Positions 7,863 through 16,689 of a stretch of DNA of 64,000 nucleotides are shown in pieces. Each line of letters opens with the position of its first letter. The first letter of the stretch is position 1. The notes beneath the pieces are model-generated. The model did not search any database. It was not told where the DNA came from and was given only the letters and a program-made list of their open reading frames with translations. This stretch comes from Ruminococcoides sp052118065 (GTDB lineage Bacteria; Bacillota; Clostridia; Oscillospirales; Acutalibacteraceae): positions 16,994 to 80,993 of the forward strand of contig JBQKHY010000010.1 of NCBI GenBank assembly GCA_052118065.1. Reading direction: 5' to 3'. A program made the translations under genes and the position numbers.

Positions 7863-9122
7863 TTATTGTGTTACACACTTGTCAAGGTCAGCAGTAATCT
7901 TTTCTTTGTCCATATGTTGACCGATAAATACTAACTTAATTTCTCTGTCACCATAAACATCGTCCCAGTTCTTCTTAGCCTCAGGGTATTCCTTTAGGTA
8001 AAGTTCCTGTTGTTCCTTAGGGAAAGCAGTTAGCCACTTGCCCTGTTCAGTAGCAGAAATCTGTACACCGGCTTGTTCAAATACAAACACACTGTCTCTC
8101 TGGTCATCAAACCAAACGATACCCTTTGCACGAACAACACTCTTTGGCCAATGGTTTACAAATTCTTGTAGCTTTTCCTGGCTAAATGGTCTTCTGCTAT
8201 GATATACGAATGTACCGATACCATATTCATCTTCGTCATCATCGTGATGGTGGCCACAGTTACATACACCATGTTCATGGTCACAATGTGAATGGTCCTC
8301 ATGATCATGGTCGTGATGTTCATGATCGTGGTCATGGTCATGATGGTGGTGGTGATGGTGATGGTGATGATGTTCTTCTTCCATCTCTTCTTCATCCTTA
8401 TCATAAACCTGAGCCCAACCTGCTGATTCGGCAGTATCTTCAAATGTATAACTGTTTGTATCTAGGATGTCACCTACTGCAACCTTGCCGTAAGTTGTTT
8501 CAATAATTCTAGCCTTTGGCTGTAGAACCTTAATCATAGCCTTAACCTTATCTAACTGTTCAGGCTTAACCATATCAACCTTGTTAAGAACGATTGTAGA
8601 ACAGAATTCAATCTGCTGAATTAGTAGATTTTCAATATCTTCTTCAGCAACTTCTTTCTTTAGTAGGTCATCACCACAACCAAATTCTGATGCAAGTCTT
8701 AAAGCATCAACAACAGTTGCAATGTTATCTAGATGGCATAATGCAGGAGTTTCTTCATCACCCTCCAGCATAGCAATAGACTGTGCAATAGGTAATGGTT
8801 CACAAATACCACTTGCCTCAATAAGAATATAATCATACTTGCCACTTTCGCAAAGGTCAGTAATTTGGTTGATTAAATCAACATTAAGTGTACAACAGAT
8901 ACAACCGTTTGATAGTGGTACAAGGTTCTGGTCTTCCTGAGTTACAACACCTGTTTTCTGGATTAGTTCAGCATCAATGTTAACTTCACCAATATCGTTA
9001 ACGATAACTGCACATTTGTAACCTTCCTGATTATTTAAAACATGATTTATTAAAGTAGTTTTACCTGCTCCTAAGTAACCTGTAAGTAGGGTAATCGGAA
9101 TAGGCTTTCTTGTATTATTCAT
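7863..9122 (-). CDS. CobW/G3E-family metallochaperone GTPase with His-rich domain
   Basis: A 419-aa protein. The P-loop GYLGAGKTT lies near residue 15, the metal-binding GCICCTL at about 74, the ESGKYDYILIEASG Walker-B region follows, and the base motif is NKVD. Residues about 250-298 form a very His/Asp-rich linker (an unbroken run of eleven His followed by HDHD repeats, with added Cys-x-Cys). The CobW C-terminal domain follows (FVYHSRRPF, KGIVWF). G3E GTPases deliver Zn, Co or Ni to client enzymes; the His-rich insert suggests metal storage or sensing. Expressed alone; no Zur-like site was recognised upstream. Confidence 0.9.
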   Translation of the reverse strand: MNNTRKPIPITLLTGYLGAGKTTLINHVLNNQEGYKCAVIVNDIGEVNIDAELIQKTGVVTQEDQNLVPLSNGCICCTLNVDLINQITDLCESGKYDYILIEASGICEPLPIAQSIAMLEGDEETPALCHLDNIATVVDALRLASEFGCGDDLLKKEVAEEDIENLLIQQIEFCSTIVLNKVDMVKPEQLDKVKAMIKVLQPKARIIETTYGKVAVGDILDTNSYTFEDTAESAGWAQVYDKDEEEMEEEHHHHHHHHHHHDHDHDHEHHDHDHEDHSHCDHEHGVCNCGHHHDDDEDEYGIGTFVYHSRRPFSQEKLQEFVNHWPKSVVRAKGIVWFDDQRDSVFVFEQAGVQISATEQGKWLTAFPKEQQELYLKEYPEAKKNWDDVYGDREIKLVFIGQHMDKEKITADLDKCVTQ

Positions 9123-9185
9123 AGTACAATTCCTTTCTAAAATAAAGATTTGCTCACTTAAATTTTATTATAACACAAATTCCGA

Positions 9186-9209
9186 AAAAGTAAAATGATG
9201 TTTACTTTT
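9186..9209. repeat. Inverted repeat between the GIY-YIG and CobW genes
   Basis: AAAAGTAAA and TTTACTTTT, 6 bp apart. It overlaps the GIY-YIG stop codon and lies about 65 bp before the CobW start. It may be a weak terminator or an operator; the sequence does not decide. Confidence 0.5.
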
Positions 9210-9516
9210 ATTTTTCTTTATATAATGTATAACATTTTTTATCTGCTTTATCCCCTAACACATCAAGACTTTTTTCTGAAATTAAAATTTCTTTCTTCTC
9301 TTTAGTAAGCCTTTTGATTTGATATTCAAGTTTTGAGGCTAAGGAACGGTTTTCAGAAACAAAGACAATTTCAATTTTCTCTGCATTATGAGTATGGGTA
9401 TATTTTGCACCTTTAGGTGACTTTTCCTTATGTTCGGTAAATCTTCTTTTTATATCGGTAGTAATTCCACAGTAAAGGCTGTTGTCACTGCACCTTATAA
9501 GGTATGTATAGTACAT
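9208..9516 (-). CDS. GIY-YIG nuclease superfamily protein (UPF0213 type)
   Basis: A 102-aa single-domain protein. MYYTYLIRC and SLYCGITTD form the GIY-YIG core, with the conserved Arg in DIKRRFTEHK. KGAKYTHTH and a Glu in SKLEYQIKRL complete the YhbQ/UPF0213 pattern. Related proteins cleave DNA in vitro, but their role in the cell is unclear. SD is AGGAAA. A terminator separates it from marR upstream. Confidence 0.85.
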   Translation of the reverse strand: MYYTYLIRCSDNSLYCGITTDIKRRFTEHKEKSPKGAKYTHTHNAEKIEIVFVSENRSLASKLEYQIKRLTKEKKEILISEKSLDVLGDKADKKCYTLYKEK

Positions 9517-9534
9517 AATTTTCCTAACTAAAAA

Positions 9535-9556
9535 AGGACTATAAGAATATAGTCCT
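9535..9556 (-). terminator. Terminator of the marR gene
   Basis: Perfect stem AGGACTATA / TATAGTCCT with AGAA loop, followed by TTTTTT on the minus strand. Confidence 0.85.
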
Positions 9557-9560
9557 AATT

Positions 9561-10073
9561 TTAAAATACAAATTTTTCGTAATCAATTTCAGGTAACTTA
9601 GTTTCTTTATCTAAACTGGCATTTTTGCAGTTTTCAAGAACAATCTTAAGAGTATCGTTAAACTGAATAAGTTGTTCATCAGTTAAGTCATCTGCCATCT
9701 GATAAATAAGGCTAAAAAGGTTTTTCTTCTGCTTTAGCAGTATAGGCAAAGCCTTTTCGCTATTAATGGAAATTCTAAGAATTCTTCTGTCAGTTTCATC
9801 TTGATATGTATTCAGATAACCACTTTTTCTTAAAATTTCAACATTTCTTGACACTAAACCTTTGCTTACTTCCATATTCTGTGCTAAGTCGGAAACAGTA
9901 TTCTTATCAGGATAATATCTTAACGAAGTTAGTATTTCTAACCCACATACAGAAATATCCTCATCTTCTACTGCTACCTTACTAAACTTCTTATAATTAT
10001 GGATAGTAGCCTTAGAAACCTTTGTTAGTAATACACCTGTATCGTGTAAAAACTTTTCATCCACATCAACCAC
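9561..10073 (-). CDS. MarR family transcriptional regulator
   Basis: A 170-aa winged-helix protein. The HTH is about residues 55-100 (TVSDLAQNMEVSKGLVSRNVEILRKSGYL), followed by the wing DETDRRILRISI. Dimerisation helices sit at both ends. The start is GTG (10073) with a poor SD; another GTG lies three codons in. It has its own promoter and an imperfect TGTTTAACA palindrome near the transcription start, compatible with autoregulation. Target genes are not evident. Confidence 0.85.
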   Translation of the reverse strand: MVDVDEKFLHDTGVLLTKVSKATIHNYKKFSKVAVEDEDISVCGLEILTSLRYYPDKNTVSDLAQNMEVSKGLVSRNVEILRKSGYLNTYQDETDRRILRISINSEKALPILLKQKKNLFSLIYQMADDLTDEQLIQFNDTLKIVLENCKNASLDKETKLPEIDYEKFVF

Positions 10074-10095
10074 TCGCTTTCATTTATTGTTAAAC

Positions 10096-10124
10096 ATTTT
10101 ATCAAGTAAGAATTATAAAGTCAA
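10096..10124 (-). promoter_or_regulatory. Promoter of marR
   Basis: Minus strand: TTGACT (10119-10124), 17-bp spacer, TAAAAT (10096-10101). The small palindrome at 10089-10097 overlaps the -10. Confidence 0.7.
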
Positions 10125-10170
10125 TGGAATGTGAAGGAACTTGTCCTTTAAATGTTATTTTTTAAACGAA

Positions 10171-10211
10171 AAATCCATAAATATTCAAGACAAATGAACA
10201 TTTATGGATTT
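10171..10211 (-). terminator. Terminator of the P-type ATPase gene
   Basis: 12-bp stem AAATCCATAAAT / ATTTATGGATTT with a 17-base loop, followed by a T run on the minus strand. Confidence 0.8.
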
Positions 10212-10227
10212 CAGTATATAATTTCTG

Positions 10228-12846
10228 TTATTTAGTCTTTTTGATTTGGCTATAAATTACCTTTACAATCTGAATAATTACAGTAGGGATAAATGCTAGT
10301 AAACCGATAAAACCTACCTGAGCACCTGTCAAAACTTCAACGCTAAACAGTGGTTGCATAAAAGGTACAAACAGTACAAAGGCAAGTAACAGTGTACCAA
10401 CTACAAATGCTCCTACACTATAGATGTTTGAGAACAGACCAAGTTCAAAGATTGACTCTCTGCCTCTGCAGTTAAAGCCATGGAAAAGTCTTGCAAGTGT
10501 AAGGGTAGCAAAAGCCATTGTACTTGCAACTGCTGAATTAACCTGTAGTCCAATATAGAAAGCAATAATTGTAACTGCACCGATTAATGCACCTTGTAGG
10601 AACATTAGTACTGTAAAGTCTTTTGTCAGTATTCCCGTTTTAGGGTCTCGTGGTTTTTGCCTTAGAATATCTTTATCCGGCATTTCCATACCAATTGCAA
10701 TTGCCGGTAATGAGTCGGTAAGCAAGTTGATAAATAGTAAATGTACTGCTTGGAAAGGTACAGGTAAAGCAAAGAATGAAGTATATAGCACTGCAAAGAT
10801 ACCTGCCATATTACCGGAAAGTAGGAACAGAATTGAGTTCTTAATATTTCTGAAAACATTTCTGCCATTTGCAACTGCTTTAATAATTGTTGCAAAGTTA
10901 TCATCCTGAAGAATCATTGAGGAAGCATCCTTAGAAACTTCTGTACCGGTAATACCCATTGCAACACCAATATCAGCTTTCTTAAGTGCCGGTGCATCAT
11001 TAACACCATCACCTGTCATAGAAACAATATTGCCTTTTCTCTGCCAAGCCTCAACAATTCTGATTTTATTTTCAGGAGAAACTCTTGCATAAACAGAAAT
11101 TCTCTCAATTGTCTTGTCAAGCTCATCATCACTCATAGAGTCAAGCTCCATACCGGTAACTGCAATGTCACCATCTCGGAAAATTCCGATTTGCTTTGCA
11201 ATTGCAGTTGCAGTAACCTTGTGGTCACCTGTAATCATAATAGGCTTAATACCGGCACTTATTGCATCAGCAACGGCTTGTTTTGACTCTTCTCTCGGTG
11301 GGTCAATCATAGAAACCAAGCCTAAGAAAATATAGTCATACTCTGTGTCAACACTTAACTGTTCATCAGACTCTTTATAAGCAAAGGTCAGAACTCTCAG
11401 TCCTTCTTCGGAATACTTTTTGTTCTGTAATAAGATTTTTTCTTTATCTTCTTTTGTGATAGGTCTTACACCATCTTTAGTAGCAATACTGATACATCTA
11501 TCAAGAATTACATCCAAAGCACCCTTAGTTAGAATATGGTTAACACCATGCATTTTGTACTTTGTACTCATCATCTTTCTGTCTGAGTCAAAAGGCACTT
11601 CCTCTATTCTTTCAAGGGATTTTCTAATATCATTTTCATCATAGCCGATTTTACGGAATGTTTCCAACAAAGCATATTCTGTAGGGTCACCAATACCCTT
11701 ACCGTCAACAATACTTGAATCATTGTTAAGGACCATATCATAAACCAAATGTCTGTGACTTTCCACCTCAAGGTCAAGCTGTTCTTCAAAGATACTTTCG
11801 TGATTAATATAGATTTTCTGTACAGTCATTTTGTTTTGTGTCAATGTGCCGGTTTTATCGGAACAAATAACAGATACACAACCTAAACTTTCTACTGCTT
11901 TTAAATCCTTAATAACTGCATTTTCCTTAGCCATTTTCTGAGTACCTATTGCCTGAACAATAGTAACAATAGAACCAAGTGCCTCAGGAATAGCAGCTAC
12001 TGCCAGAGCTACAACAAACATCAAAGACTCAAGAATAGTATCCTTGTTAATAACCGGTGCTTGAATAAGGTTTAGCACAAAAACAATAGCAGAAATAATC
12101 ATAATGATTACTGCAAGTTTGGCTGAGAATTTATCTAAGCTAACCTGTAAAGGTGTTTTCTTCTCTTTAGCACTGTTCATTAAGGTTGCGATTTTGCCGA
12201 TTTCGGTTTCCATACCTGTAGCAGTAACACACACCATTGCTCTACCGTAAGTTACTAAGCTACCTGAATAAACCATATTTGTTCTGTCAGCTAAAGGAAC
12301 TTCCTTATCAATTATACCGTCATTTTTATCAACATTAGTTGACTCACCTGTAAGGGAACTTTCGTTAACCTGTAAGGAATAGTTATTGATTATTCTACCG
12401 TCAGCAACAATCAAGTCACCTGCCTCAAGAATAACAATGTCACCTTTAACAACCTTCTTTGAGTCAATTTCAATTTTATCACCGTTACGAATAACCTTAG
12501 CACTAGGTGATGAAAGTGATTTTAAGCTATCGAGAGTTTTTTCTGCTTTAATATGTTGCACTGTACCTAAAATTGCATTAAGAATAATAACTGCAAAAAT
12601 TACAACAGTACCCTCTAGGTTTCCGGAAAAAATTGAAATAATAGCAGCAATAATCAGAATAATAACTAACAAATCTGCAAACTGAGAAATAAACACACTA
12701 AAGGCTGATTTTTTCTTGCCCTCAGCCAAAGCATTTTCCCCATCTTTCTCCAGTTTTTCTTTTGCCGTTTTGTCCGTAAGACCATCTTTTGAAGTACCAT
12801 ACTGCTTTAGCACTTCTTCGCTAGGCATTTGATACAAGTTTTTCAT
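10228..12846 (-). CDS. Cation-translocating P-type ATPase, probable Mn2+ (or Ca2+) exporter
   Basis: An 872-aa P2-type ATPase. N-terminal cation-ATPase domain, actuator motif TGES (SSLTGEST), phosphorylation site ICSDKTGTLTQNK, nucleotide-binding KGALD, hinge MTGDGVNDAPALKKADIG and about ten membrane helices. The M4 metal site reads IPEALGS rather than the PEGLP of classical Ca2+ pumps. Ca2+ pumping would be the default family call, but the yybP-ykoY riboswitch in the leader is a Mn2+ sensor and makes Mn2+ efflux the better inference. Strong SD GGGGAGGAG before the ATG. Single-gene transcript. Confidence 0.9.
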   Translation of the reverse strand: MKNLYQMPSEEVLKQYGTSKDGLTDKTAKEKLEKDGENALAEGKKKSAFSVFISQFADLLVIILIIAAIISIFSGNLEGTVVIFAVIILNAILGTVQHIKAEKTLDSLKSLSSPSAKVIRNGDKIEIDSKKVVKGDIVILEAGDLIVADGRIINNYSLQVNESSLTGESTNVDKNDGIIDKEVPLADRTNMVYSGSLVTYGRAMVCVTATGMETEIGKIATLMNSAKEKKTPLQVSLDKFSAKLAVIIMIISAIVFVLNLIQAPVINKDTILESLMFVVALAVAAIPEALGSIVTIVQAIGTQKMAKENAVIKDLKAVESLGCVSVICSDKTGTLTQNKMTVQKIYINHESIFEEQLDLEVESHRHLVYDMVLNNDSSIVDGKGIGDPTEYALLETFRKIGYDENDIRKSLERIEEVPFDSDRKMMSTKYKMHGVNHILTKGALDVILDRCISIATKDGVRPITKEDKEKILLQNKKYSEEGLRVLTFAYKESDEQLSVDTEYDYIFLGLVSMIDPPREESKQAVADAISAGIKPIMITGDHKVTATAIAKQIGIFRDGDIAVTGMELDSMSDDELDKTIERISVYARVSPENKIRIVEAWQRKGNIVSMTGDGVNDAPALKKADIGVAMGITGTEVSKDASSMILQDDNFATIIKAVANGRNVFRNIKNSILFLLSGNMAGIFAVLYTSFFALPVPFQAVHLLFINLLTDSLPAIAIGMEMPDKDILRQKPRDPKTGILTKDFTVLMFLQGALIGAVTIIAFYIGLQVNSAVASTMAFATLTLARLFHGFNCRGRESIFELGLFSNIYSVGAFVVGTLLLAFVLFVPFMQPLFSVEVLTGAQVGFIGLLAFIPTVIIQIVKVIYSQIKKTK

Positions 12847-12893
12847 CTTTTCTCCTCCCCAAAAGAAAATAATGATAAAGAGTAAAAAGAGAA

Positions 12894-13034
12894 CAAAAAA
12901 GAGACTTTTATTGCAACACCCAATAACCTTAGGTACTACAATAAAAGTCTCGTTCTTTAAGATATAACCGATACCAAAAGGTATGTGTACTGACGGTTAT
13001 ACCACAGTATTCTGCGAACTACTCCCCTTTATTG
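12894..13034 (-). promoter_or_regulatory. yybP-ykoY (manganese) riboswitch with switching terminator
   Basis: The minus-strand leader contains the family landmarks AAAGGGGAGTAG, CCGTCAGTAC and GAACGAGACTTTT. Aptamer helix P1 pairs 13027-13034 with 12939-12947. The same 3' strand can instead pair in a 13-bp terminator, GAGACTTTTATTG / CAATAAAAGTCTC (12901-12913 with 12939-12951), followed by TTTTTT. Metal binding that stabilises P1 would release transcription into the ATPase gene. The sequence shows both mutually exclusive structures; the ligand is from family knowledge. Confidence 0.9.
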
Positions 13035-13039
13035 CTTTG

Positions 13040-13068
13040 ATATTATCACATTAATCTTGCTTTGTCAA
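13040..13068 (-). promoter_or_regulatory. Promoter of the riboswitch-ATPase transcript
   Basis: Minus strand: TTGACA (13063-13068), 17-bp spacer, TAATAT (13040-13045). It places the transcript start just before P1. Confidence 0.8.
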
Positions 13069-13189
13069 CTATTTATTTTACATTTAATATATAAATATTA
13101 TTTACAATTAATCTCTTGATTTATACAATTATTTATTATACCATAATAATGTAAATTTATTAATTTAATATTAGAAAGGATATATTTTT

Positions 13190-13684
13190 ATGAAAGTAAC
13201 AGAAATAATAAGTATAGTTTTTGCTATTGTAATTGCAGTTTCACTATGTTCTTGTGGTGATGAAAGTAAAGACAATTCAATATCAATAACTACAGAACAA
13301 ACAACAACTGTTGACCAATACAAAGAAGTTAAAAACAAAATCAACAGTACAATGCTCCTTTACTGCAACTCTTTAAAAGAACATAATGCTGATAACTTTA
13401 ATATGTGCTTTGTAAAGGACAAAAGAGAAAACTACAGTAAAGGTGAAATTACTGCTCTATTTGATACTGTAGAAGAATGTAAATTACAGAAGATTGACTT
13501 TAGCACATTAAAAAATGTGGGCAATGATAAATTTACAGTTGAAGTATACTATACTATAGTATATTCAAATGACTATGTTCCTGTGGGTAATCGTAAGGTA
13601 GGCAAAAATGCCCTACACGAAAGATTTACTTTTAATAAAGTAGATAAAGACTACCTTATCTCTAATATGGAGTATGATTGGTAA
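13190..13684 (+). CDS. Putative lipoprotein, unknown function
   Basis: A 164-aa exported protein with a lipobox (SLCSC, Cys at residue 22), a Thr-rich linker and an NTF2/DUF4878-like alpha+beta body (HNADNFNMCF..., a DKFTVEVYYTIVYSNDYV strand pair). I do not recognise a named family. SD is AGAAAGG. It stands alone between the ATPase leader and repeat island A. Confidence 0.65.
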   Translation: MKVTEIISIVFAIVIAVSLCSCGDESKDNSISITTEQTTTVDQYKEVKNKINSTMLLYCNSLKEHNADNFNMCFVKDKRENYSKGEITALFDTVEECKLQKIDFSTLKNVGNDKFTVEVYYTIVYSNDYVPVGNRKVGKNALHERFTFNKVDKDYLISNMEYDW

Positions 13685-13729
13685 TTTTTTAGCTTTTTTT
13701 AGTTTGTTCGTGCTAATCTAAAAATGTTT

Positions 13730-14340
13730 CAACAAATTAGGGTTTGTAGTGCTATTTGATAGTTTCAGCTAATATGGAATTGTAAATGAATTTACAATTC
13801 CAATCACTCCTTCCGTCTTTGCCTACGCAAAGCCACCTCCCTCAGCGAGGGAGGCAAAATAGTTTGTACAAATCTAAAATTAGTACGCAATTTTTAAATA
13901 GTACAGACTTTATAAATTAGTAAAAATTATGGTAAAGACAAAGGCTCCCTCGCTGAGGGAGCTGTCATTCGTGAATTGCAAAGCAATTCACCTTTTAAAG
14001 AATGACTGAAGGAGTGGTTGATATTTTAAACTTGTTTAAAATATCATCATAGAAGAAACTTTTCTCTATTTCTAACTATTAAATATAATAAATATTATGA
14101 GTTACCGTTGTAGGGGACATCATTGATGTCCCGTTACAAACTATCCTTTATATAGGAACTTTGCCCTATGTAGCAAGTGATAATTTTTAGTTCCTACATA
14201 GGACAAAATTGTATAAAACATTTTACTATTAAACGGGCGAACGATGTTCGCCCCTACGACTGTAAGCCAAAATTTTGTTATAATTCACACTCTACAAACC
14301 CTAATTTATAAAACTAACCTTAACCCACAGACAAAATTGA
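13730..14340. repeat. Repeat island A (nested palindromic intergenic elements)
   Basis: About 610 bp without genes. The left end (13730-13752, AAATTAGGGTTTGTAG) and the right end (14292-14340, CTACAAACCCTAATTT then CTTAACCCACAGACAAAATTG) form an inverted pair, with the left end truncated. Inside is a 212-bp module bounded by CACTCCTTCCGTC (13806) and GACTGAAGGAGTG (14004). It holds CCTCCCTC..GAGGGAGG and GGCTCCCTC..GAGGGAGC hairpins. Two further palindromes follow: GGGACATCATTGATGTCCC (14113-14131) and GGGCGAACGATGTTCGCCC (14235-14253). A closely similar copy is in island B. Confidence 0.8.
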
Positions 14341-14395
14341 AAGACTCTAATTTATCTAACTCACCTATACCCACAATCAAAATTTAAAAAACACA

Positions 14396-14432
14396 AAAGG
14401 CTTATTCATATTATGTATATGAACAAGCCTTT
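14396..14432. terminator. Terminator downstream of ruvX
   Basis: 15-bp stem AAAGGCTTATTCATA / TATGAACAAGCCTTT with one mismatch and T-rich flanks on both strands. It lies about 115 bp past the ruvX stop. Confidence 0.65.
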
Positions 14433-14547
14433 ATTTTTTATTTTATATTTTTATTTAATTACTTTTATCTCTAAGGTAACTACTGATTAAAAATAATGAT
14501 TTCTAAAAAACAATTACAAATTCAACCTAAATATTATCAATACCAAT

Positions 14548-14973
14548 TTAGTTATTTGCAAGATTTTTTCTTTTATTCAGATAGTCCTCAAGGATGATTG
14601 TGGCAGCAACTGTATCAACCACATTCTTTCTTTTCTTACCTCTTGTATCGGTAAAGTTAAGGTAATTATGAGCAGTTATTGTTGTACCTCTTTCATCCTG
14701 CATATCTACTTTAATGCCGGACATTTCAGCAAGTTTTTCTGCAAATTCTCTTGCACCTTTTGCAGAGTCTCCCTCACTGCCATCCATATTCTTAGGAAGA
14801 CCAACAACAATAAGTTCTGCTTTCTTTTCCTTAGCTAGGTTAGAAATTTTTTCAAGGAGTCTTTCCCTATTATATTCACTAATTTGGGTTAGTGGTGAAC
14901 TTAGCATTTCCAGTTTGTCACAAATTGCAATACCTGTTCTTGCTTTGCCCAAGTCCACAGCCATAATAATCAT
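14548..14973 (-). CDS. ruvX: RuvX/YqgF putative pre-16S rRNA nuclease
   Basis: A 141-aa RNase H-fold protein. AVDLGKARTGIA carries the first catalytic Asp, LIVVGLPKNMDGSEG and FAEKL follow, DERGTT supplies the middle acid and VDTVAATIILEDYL ends the fold. Family members mature the 16S rRNA 5' end; the older name is Holliday-junction resolvase-like. GTT replaces the usual LTT/YTT after DER. The start at 14973 has AAAGG seven to eight bases upstream; an in-frame ATG three codons later is possible. Confidence 0.9.
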   Translation of the reverse strand: MIIMAVDLGKARTGIAICDKLEMLSSPLTQISEYNRERLLEKISNLAKEKKAELIVVGLPKNMDGSEGDSAKGAREFAEKLAEMSGIKVDMQDERGTTITAHNYLNFTDTRGKKRKNVVDTVAATIILEDYLNKRKNLANN

Positions 14974-15026
14974 ATTTATTGCCTTTCTACTTGCAATAAT
15001 TGTAGTACTTAAAACAGAAAATCTCC

Positions 15027-15731
15027 TTACTGAAAAATATCATTAGTAACACTTTCATCGGTTTTTACATACACAGAAAGGTTGTTTTCACCATCTGCTT
15101 GTGCAATAAAAACATCAGAAATTACTGCACCGCTTTCCTTTACCTTTTCATTTAGCCACTGTTCATCTTTGCCACATTGCTTTAGGTTTTTGTAAAGGAT
15201 TTTACCGTCCATAATCAATATAGGTTCAGCCTCTGCTTTCTTAGGTTTCATACCCATATCATATGGTGTCAAAGGTGCTTTCTCACTTTTTGGAAGTACA
15301 CTAACCATACCGTTACTTTCCAGATAAGCACACTCAATATCCTTAATAGAAAAGTAACCCTGTGCTCTAACCTCTGTCAAAAACTCACCAATATCCAGCT
15401 TACACTTTAAAAGATTTTTCTTGTAGAACTTTCCATTCTTAAAAATGATAGTTGTCTTACCTGAAAAAAATCTCCTTAGTGGCATTGTAGTTAATGAAAT
15501 ATAGGAAATAGCAACTGCCACCAAACCATAAATTATCATAGCAGTTAAAGGTTCCAGCACATTATCCCATTCTTCTGTTGAAAGCTCTGCTGCAATAGAA
15601 CCGATTGTAATACCGTTAATATAGTCAAAGGTAGATAACTGAGAAATCTGTTTATTTCCCATTAACTTTGCCAAAATAAAAAGTACAATTATTGAAGTAA
15701 ATGTTAATACTAAAGTTTTTATTATAACCAT
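15027..15731 (-). CDS. DUF421/YetF family membrane protein
   Basis: A 234-aa protein with three N-terminal membrane helices (residues 3-85) and a cytosolic YetF/DUF421 domain. KLMGNKQISQLSTFDYINGITIGSIAAE is the family hallmark, followed by KTTIIFKNGKF and a second domain with GKILYKNL. Related B. subtilis proteins are spore or membrane proteins of unclear role. The start codon lies inside a hairpin (15726-15766) that also follows pyrD. Confidence 0.85.
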   Translation of the reverse strand: MVIIKTLVLTFTSIIVLFILAKLMGNKQISQLSTFDYINGITIGSIAAELSTEEWDNVLEPLTAMIIYGLVAVAISYISLTTMPLRRFFSGKTTIIFKNGKFYKKNLLKCKLDIGEFLTEVRAQGYFSIKDIECAYLESNGMVSVLPKSEKAPLTPYDMGMKPKKAEAEPILIMDGKILYKNLKQCGKDEQWLNEKVKESGAVISDVFIAQADGENNLSVYVKTDESVTNDIFQ

Positions 15732-15766
15732 AAAATCACCACTACTATTATAATGATTTTATGGTT
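15726..15766 (-). terminator. Hairpin after pyrD covering the DUF421 start codon
   Basis: 13-bp stem AACCATAAAATCA / TGATTTTATGGTT. It follows the pyrD stop by about 12 bp on the minus strand. The CAT of the DUF421 start (15729-15731) is in the stem. Only a weak T tract follows, so it may act on translation initiation as well as, or instead of, termination. Confidence 0.55.
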
Positions 15767-15777
15767 TATTATTCATT

Positions 15778-16689
15778 TTACCAAGGCTTTACAGAGCCTG
15801 TAATTTCACTTAATGACTTAATGCCATTCTTGTCCATAAATTCTGCAATGCCTTCATTGATTTTGATAGGTGCATATGGGTCGGTAAACATACAAGTACC
15901 AATCTGTAAAGCAGTAGCACCTGCCATTAACATTTCAATTGCATCTTGCCACTTAGAGATACCACCCATACCGATAATAGGAATCTTAACAGCATTTGCA
16001 GTTTGCCATACCATTCTTACTGCTACAGGGAAAATTGCAGGACCTGACATACCACCTGTGTTGTTCTTAATGATAGGTCTGCCTGTATTAATATCAATTC
16101 TCATACCTGTTAAAGTATTAATCATAGAAATTGCATCAGCACCATTTGCTTCAGCAGACTTTGCAATTTCTGCAATATCGGTAACATTAGGACTTAATTT
16201 TACAATAAGAGGCTTCTTGCAATGGTCACGAACATACTTTGTAATGTTAGCAACACTTTCGCAAGATGTACCGAAAGCAACACCACCACTTTTAACATTA
16301 GGACAACTAATGTTAAGCTCAATCATATCAATATCTGTATCACTTAGCTTTTCTGCCATTTGACCGTATTCTTCCTGAGTGTTACCGGCAATATTTGCAA
16401 TGATAACTGTACCTTGCTTTTTAAGCCAAGGTAAATCTTTCTCAATAAAATGGTCAACCCCTGGGTTTTGAAGTCCAACTGCATTTAGAATACCTGAAGG
16501 AGTTTCTGCAATTCTTGGTGGTGGATTACCAAGTCTTTTCTTTAAGGTAATACCCTTACAAGAAATACCACCTAGGTTTGATAAATCATAAAAATTACTG
16601 TACTCATGACCAAAACCAAAAGTACCTGATGCTGCAATCAGTGGACTGTTAAAGTCAACACCTGCAACCTTTACTGATAAATCTGCCAT
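15778..16689 (-). CDS. pyrD: Dihydroorotate dehydrogenase B, catalytic subunit
   Basis: A 303-aa FMN barrel that oxidises dihydroorotate to orotate in pyrimidine synthesis. PLIAASGTFGFGHEY, PPPRIAETPSGILNAVGLQNPG, the active-site Cys in ELNISCPNVKSGG and the FMN phosphate loop GMGGISKWQDAIEM are visible. It is the class 1B enzyme, which needs PyrK. Start and pyrK stop overlap by one base (TAATG). Confidence 0.95.
   Translation of the reverse strand: MADLSVKVAGVDFNSPLIAASGTFGFGHEYSNFYDLSNLGGISCKGITLKKRLGNPPPRIAETPSGILNAVGLQNPGVDHFIEKDLPWLKKQGTVIIANIAGNTQEEYGQMAEKLSDTDIDMIELNISCPNVKSGGVAFGTSCESVANITKYVRDHCKKPLIVKLSPNVTDIAEIAKSAEANGADAISMINTLTGMRIDINTGRPIIKNNTGGMSGPAIFPVAVRMVWQTANAVKIPIIGMGGISKWQDAIEMLMAGATALQIGTCMFTDPYAPIKINEGIAEFMDKNGIKSLSEITGSVKPW

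Noticed and set aside
8186..8506. Plus-strand open frame rich in His, Asp and Gly
   Set aside because: It is the antisense shadow of the His-rich stretch of the CobW gene and has no ribosome site.
14105..14262. Palindromes GGGACATCATTGATGTCCC and GGGCGAACGATGTTCGCCC as operators or terminators
   Set aside because: They recur in island B in the same order and are far from genes, so they are repeat modules rather than gene-specific sites.
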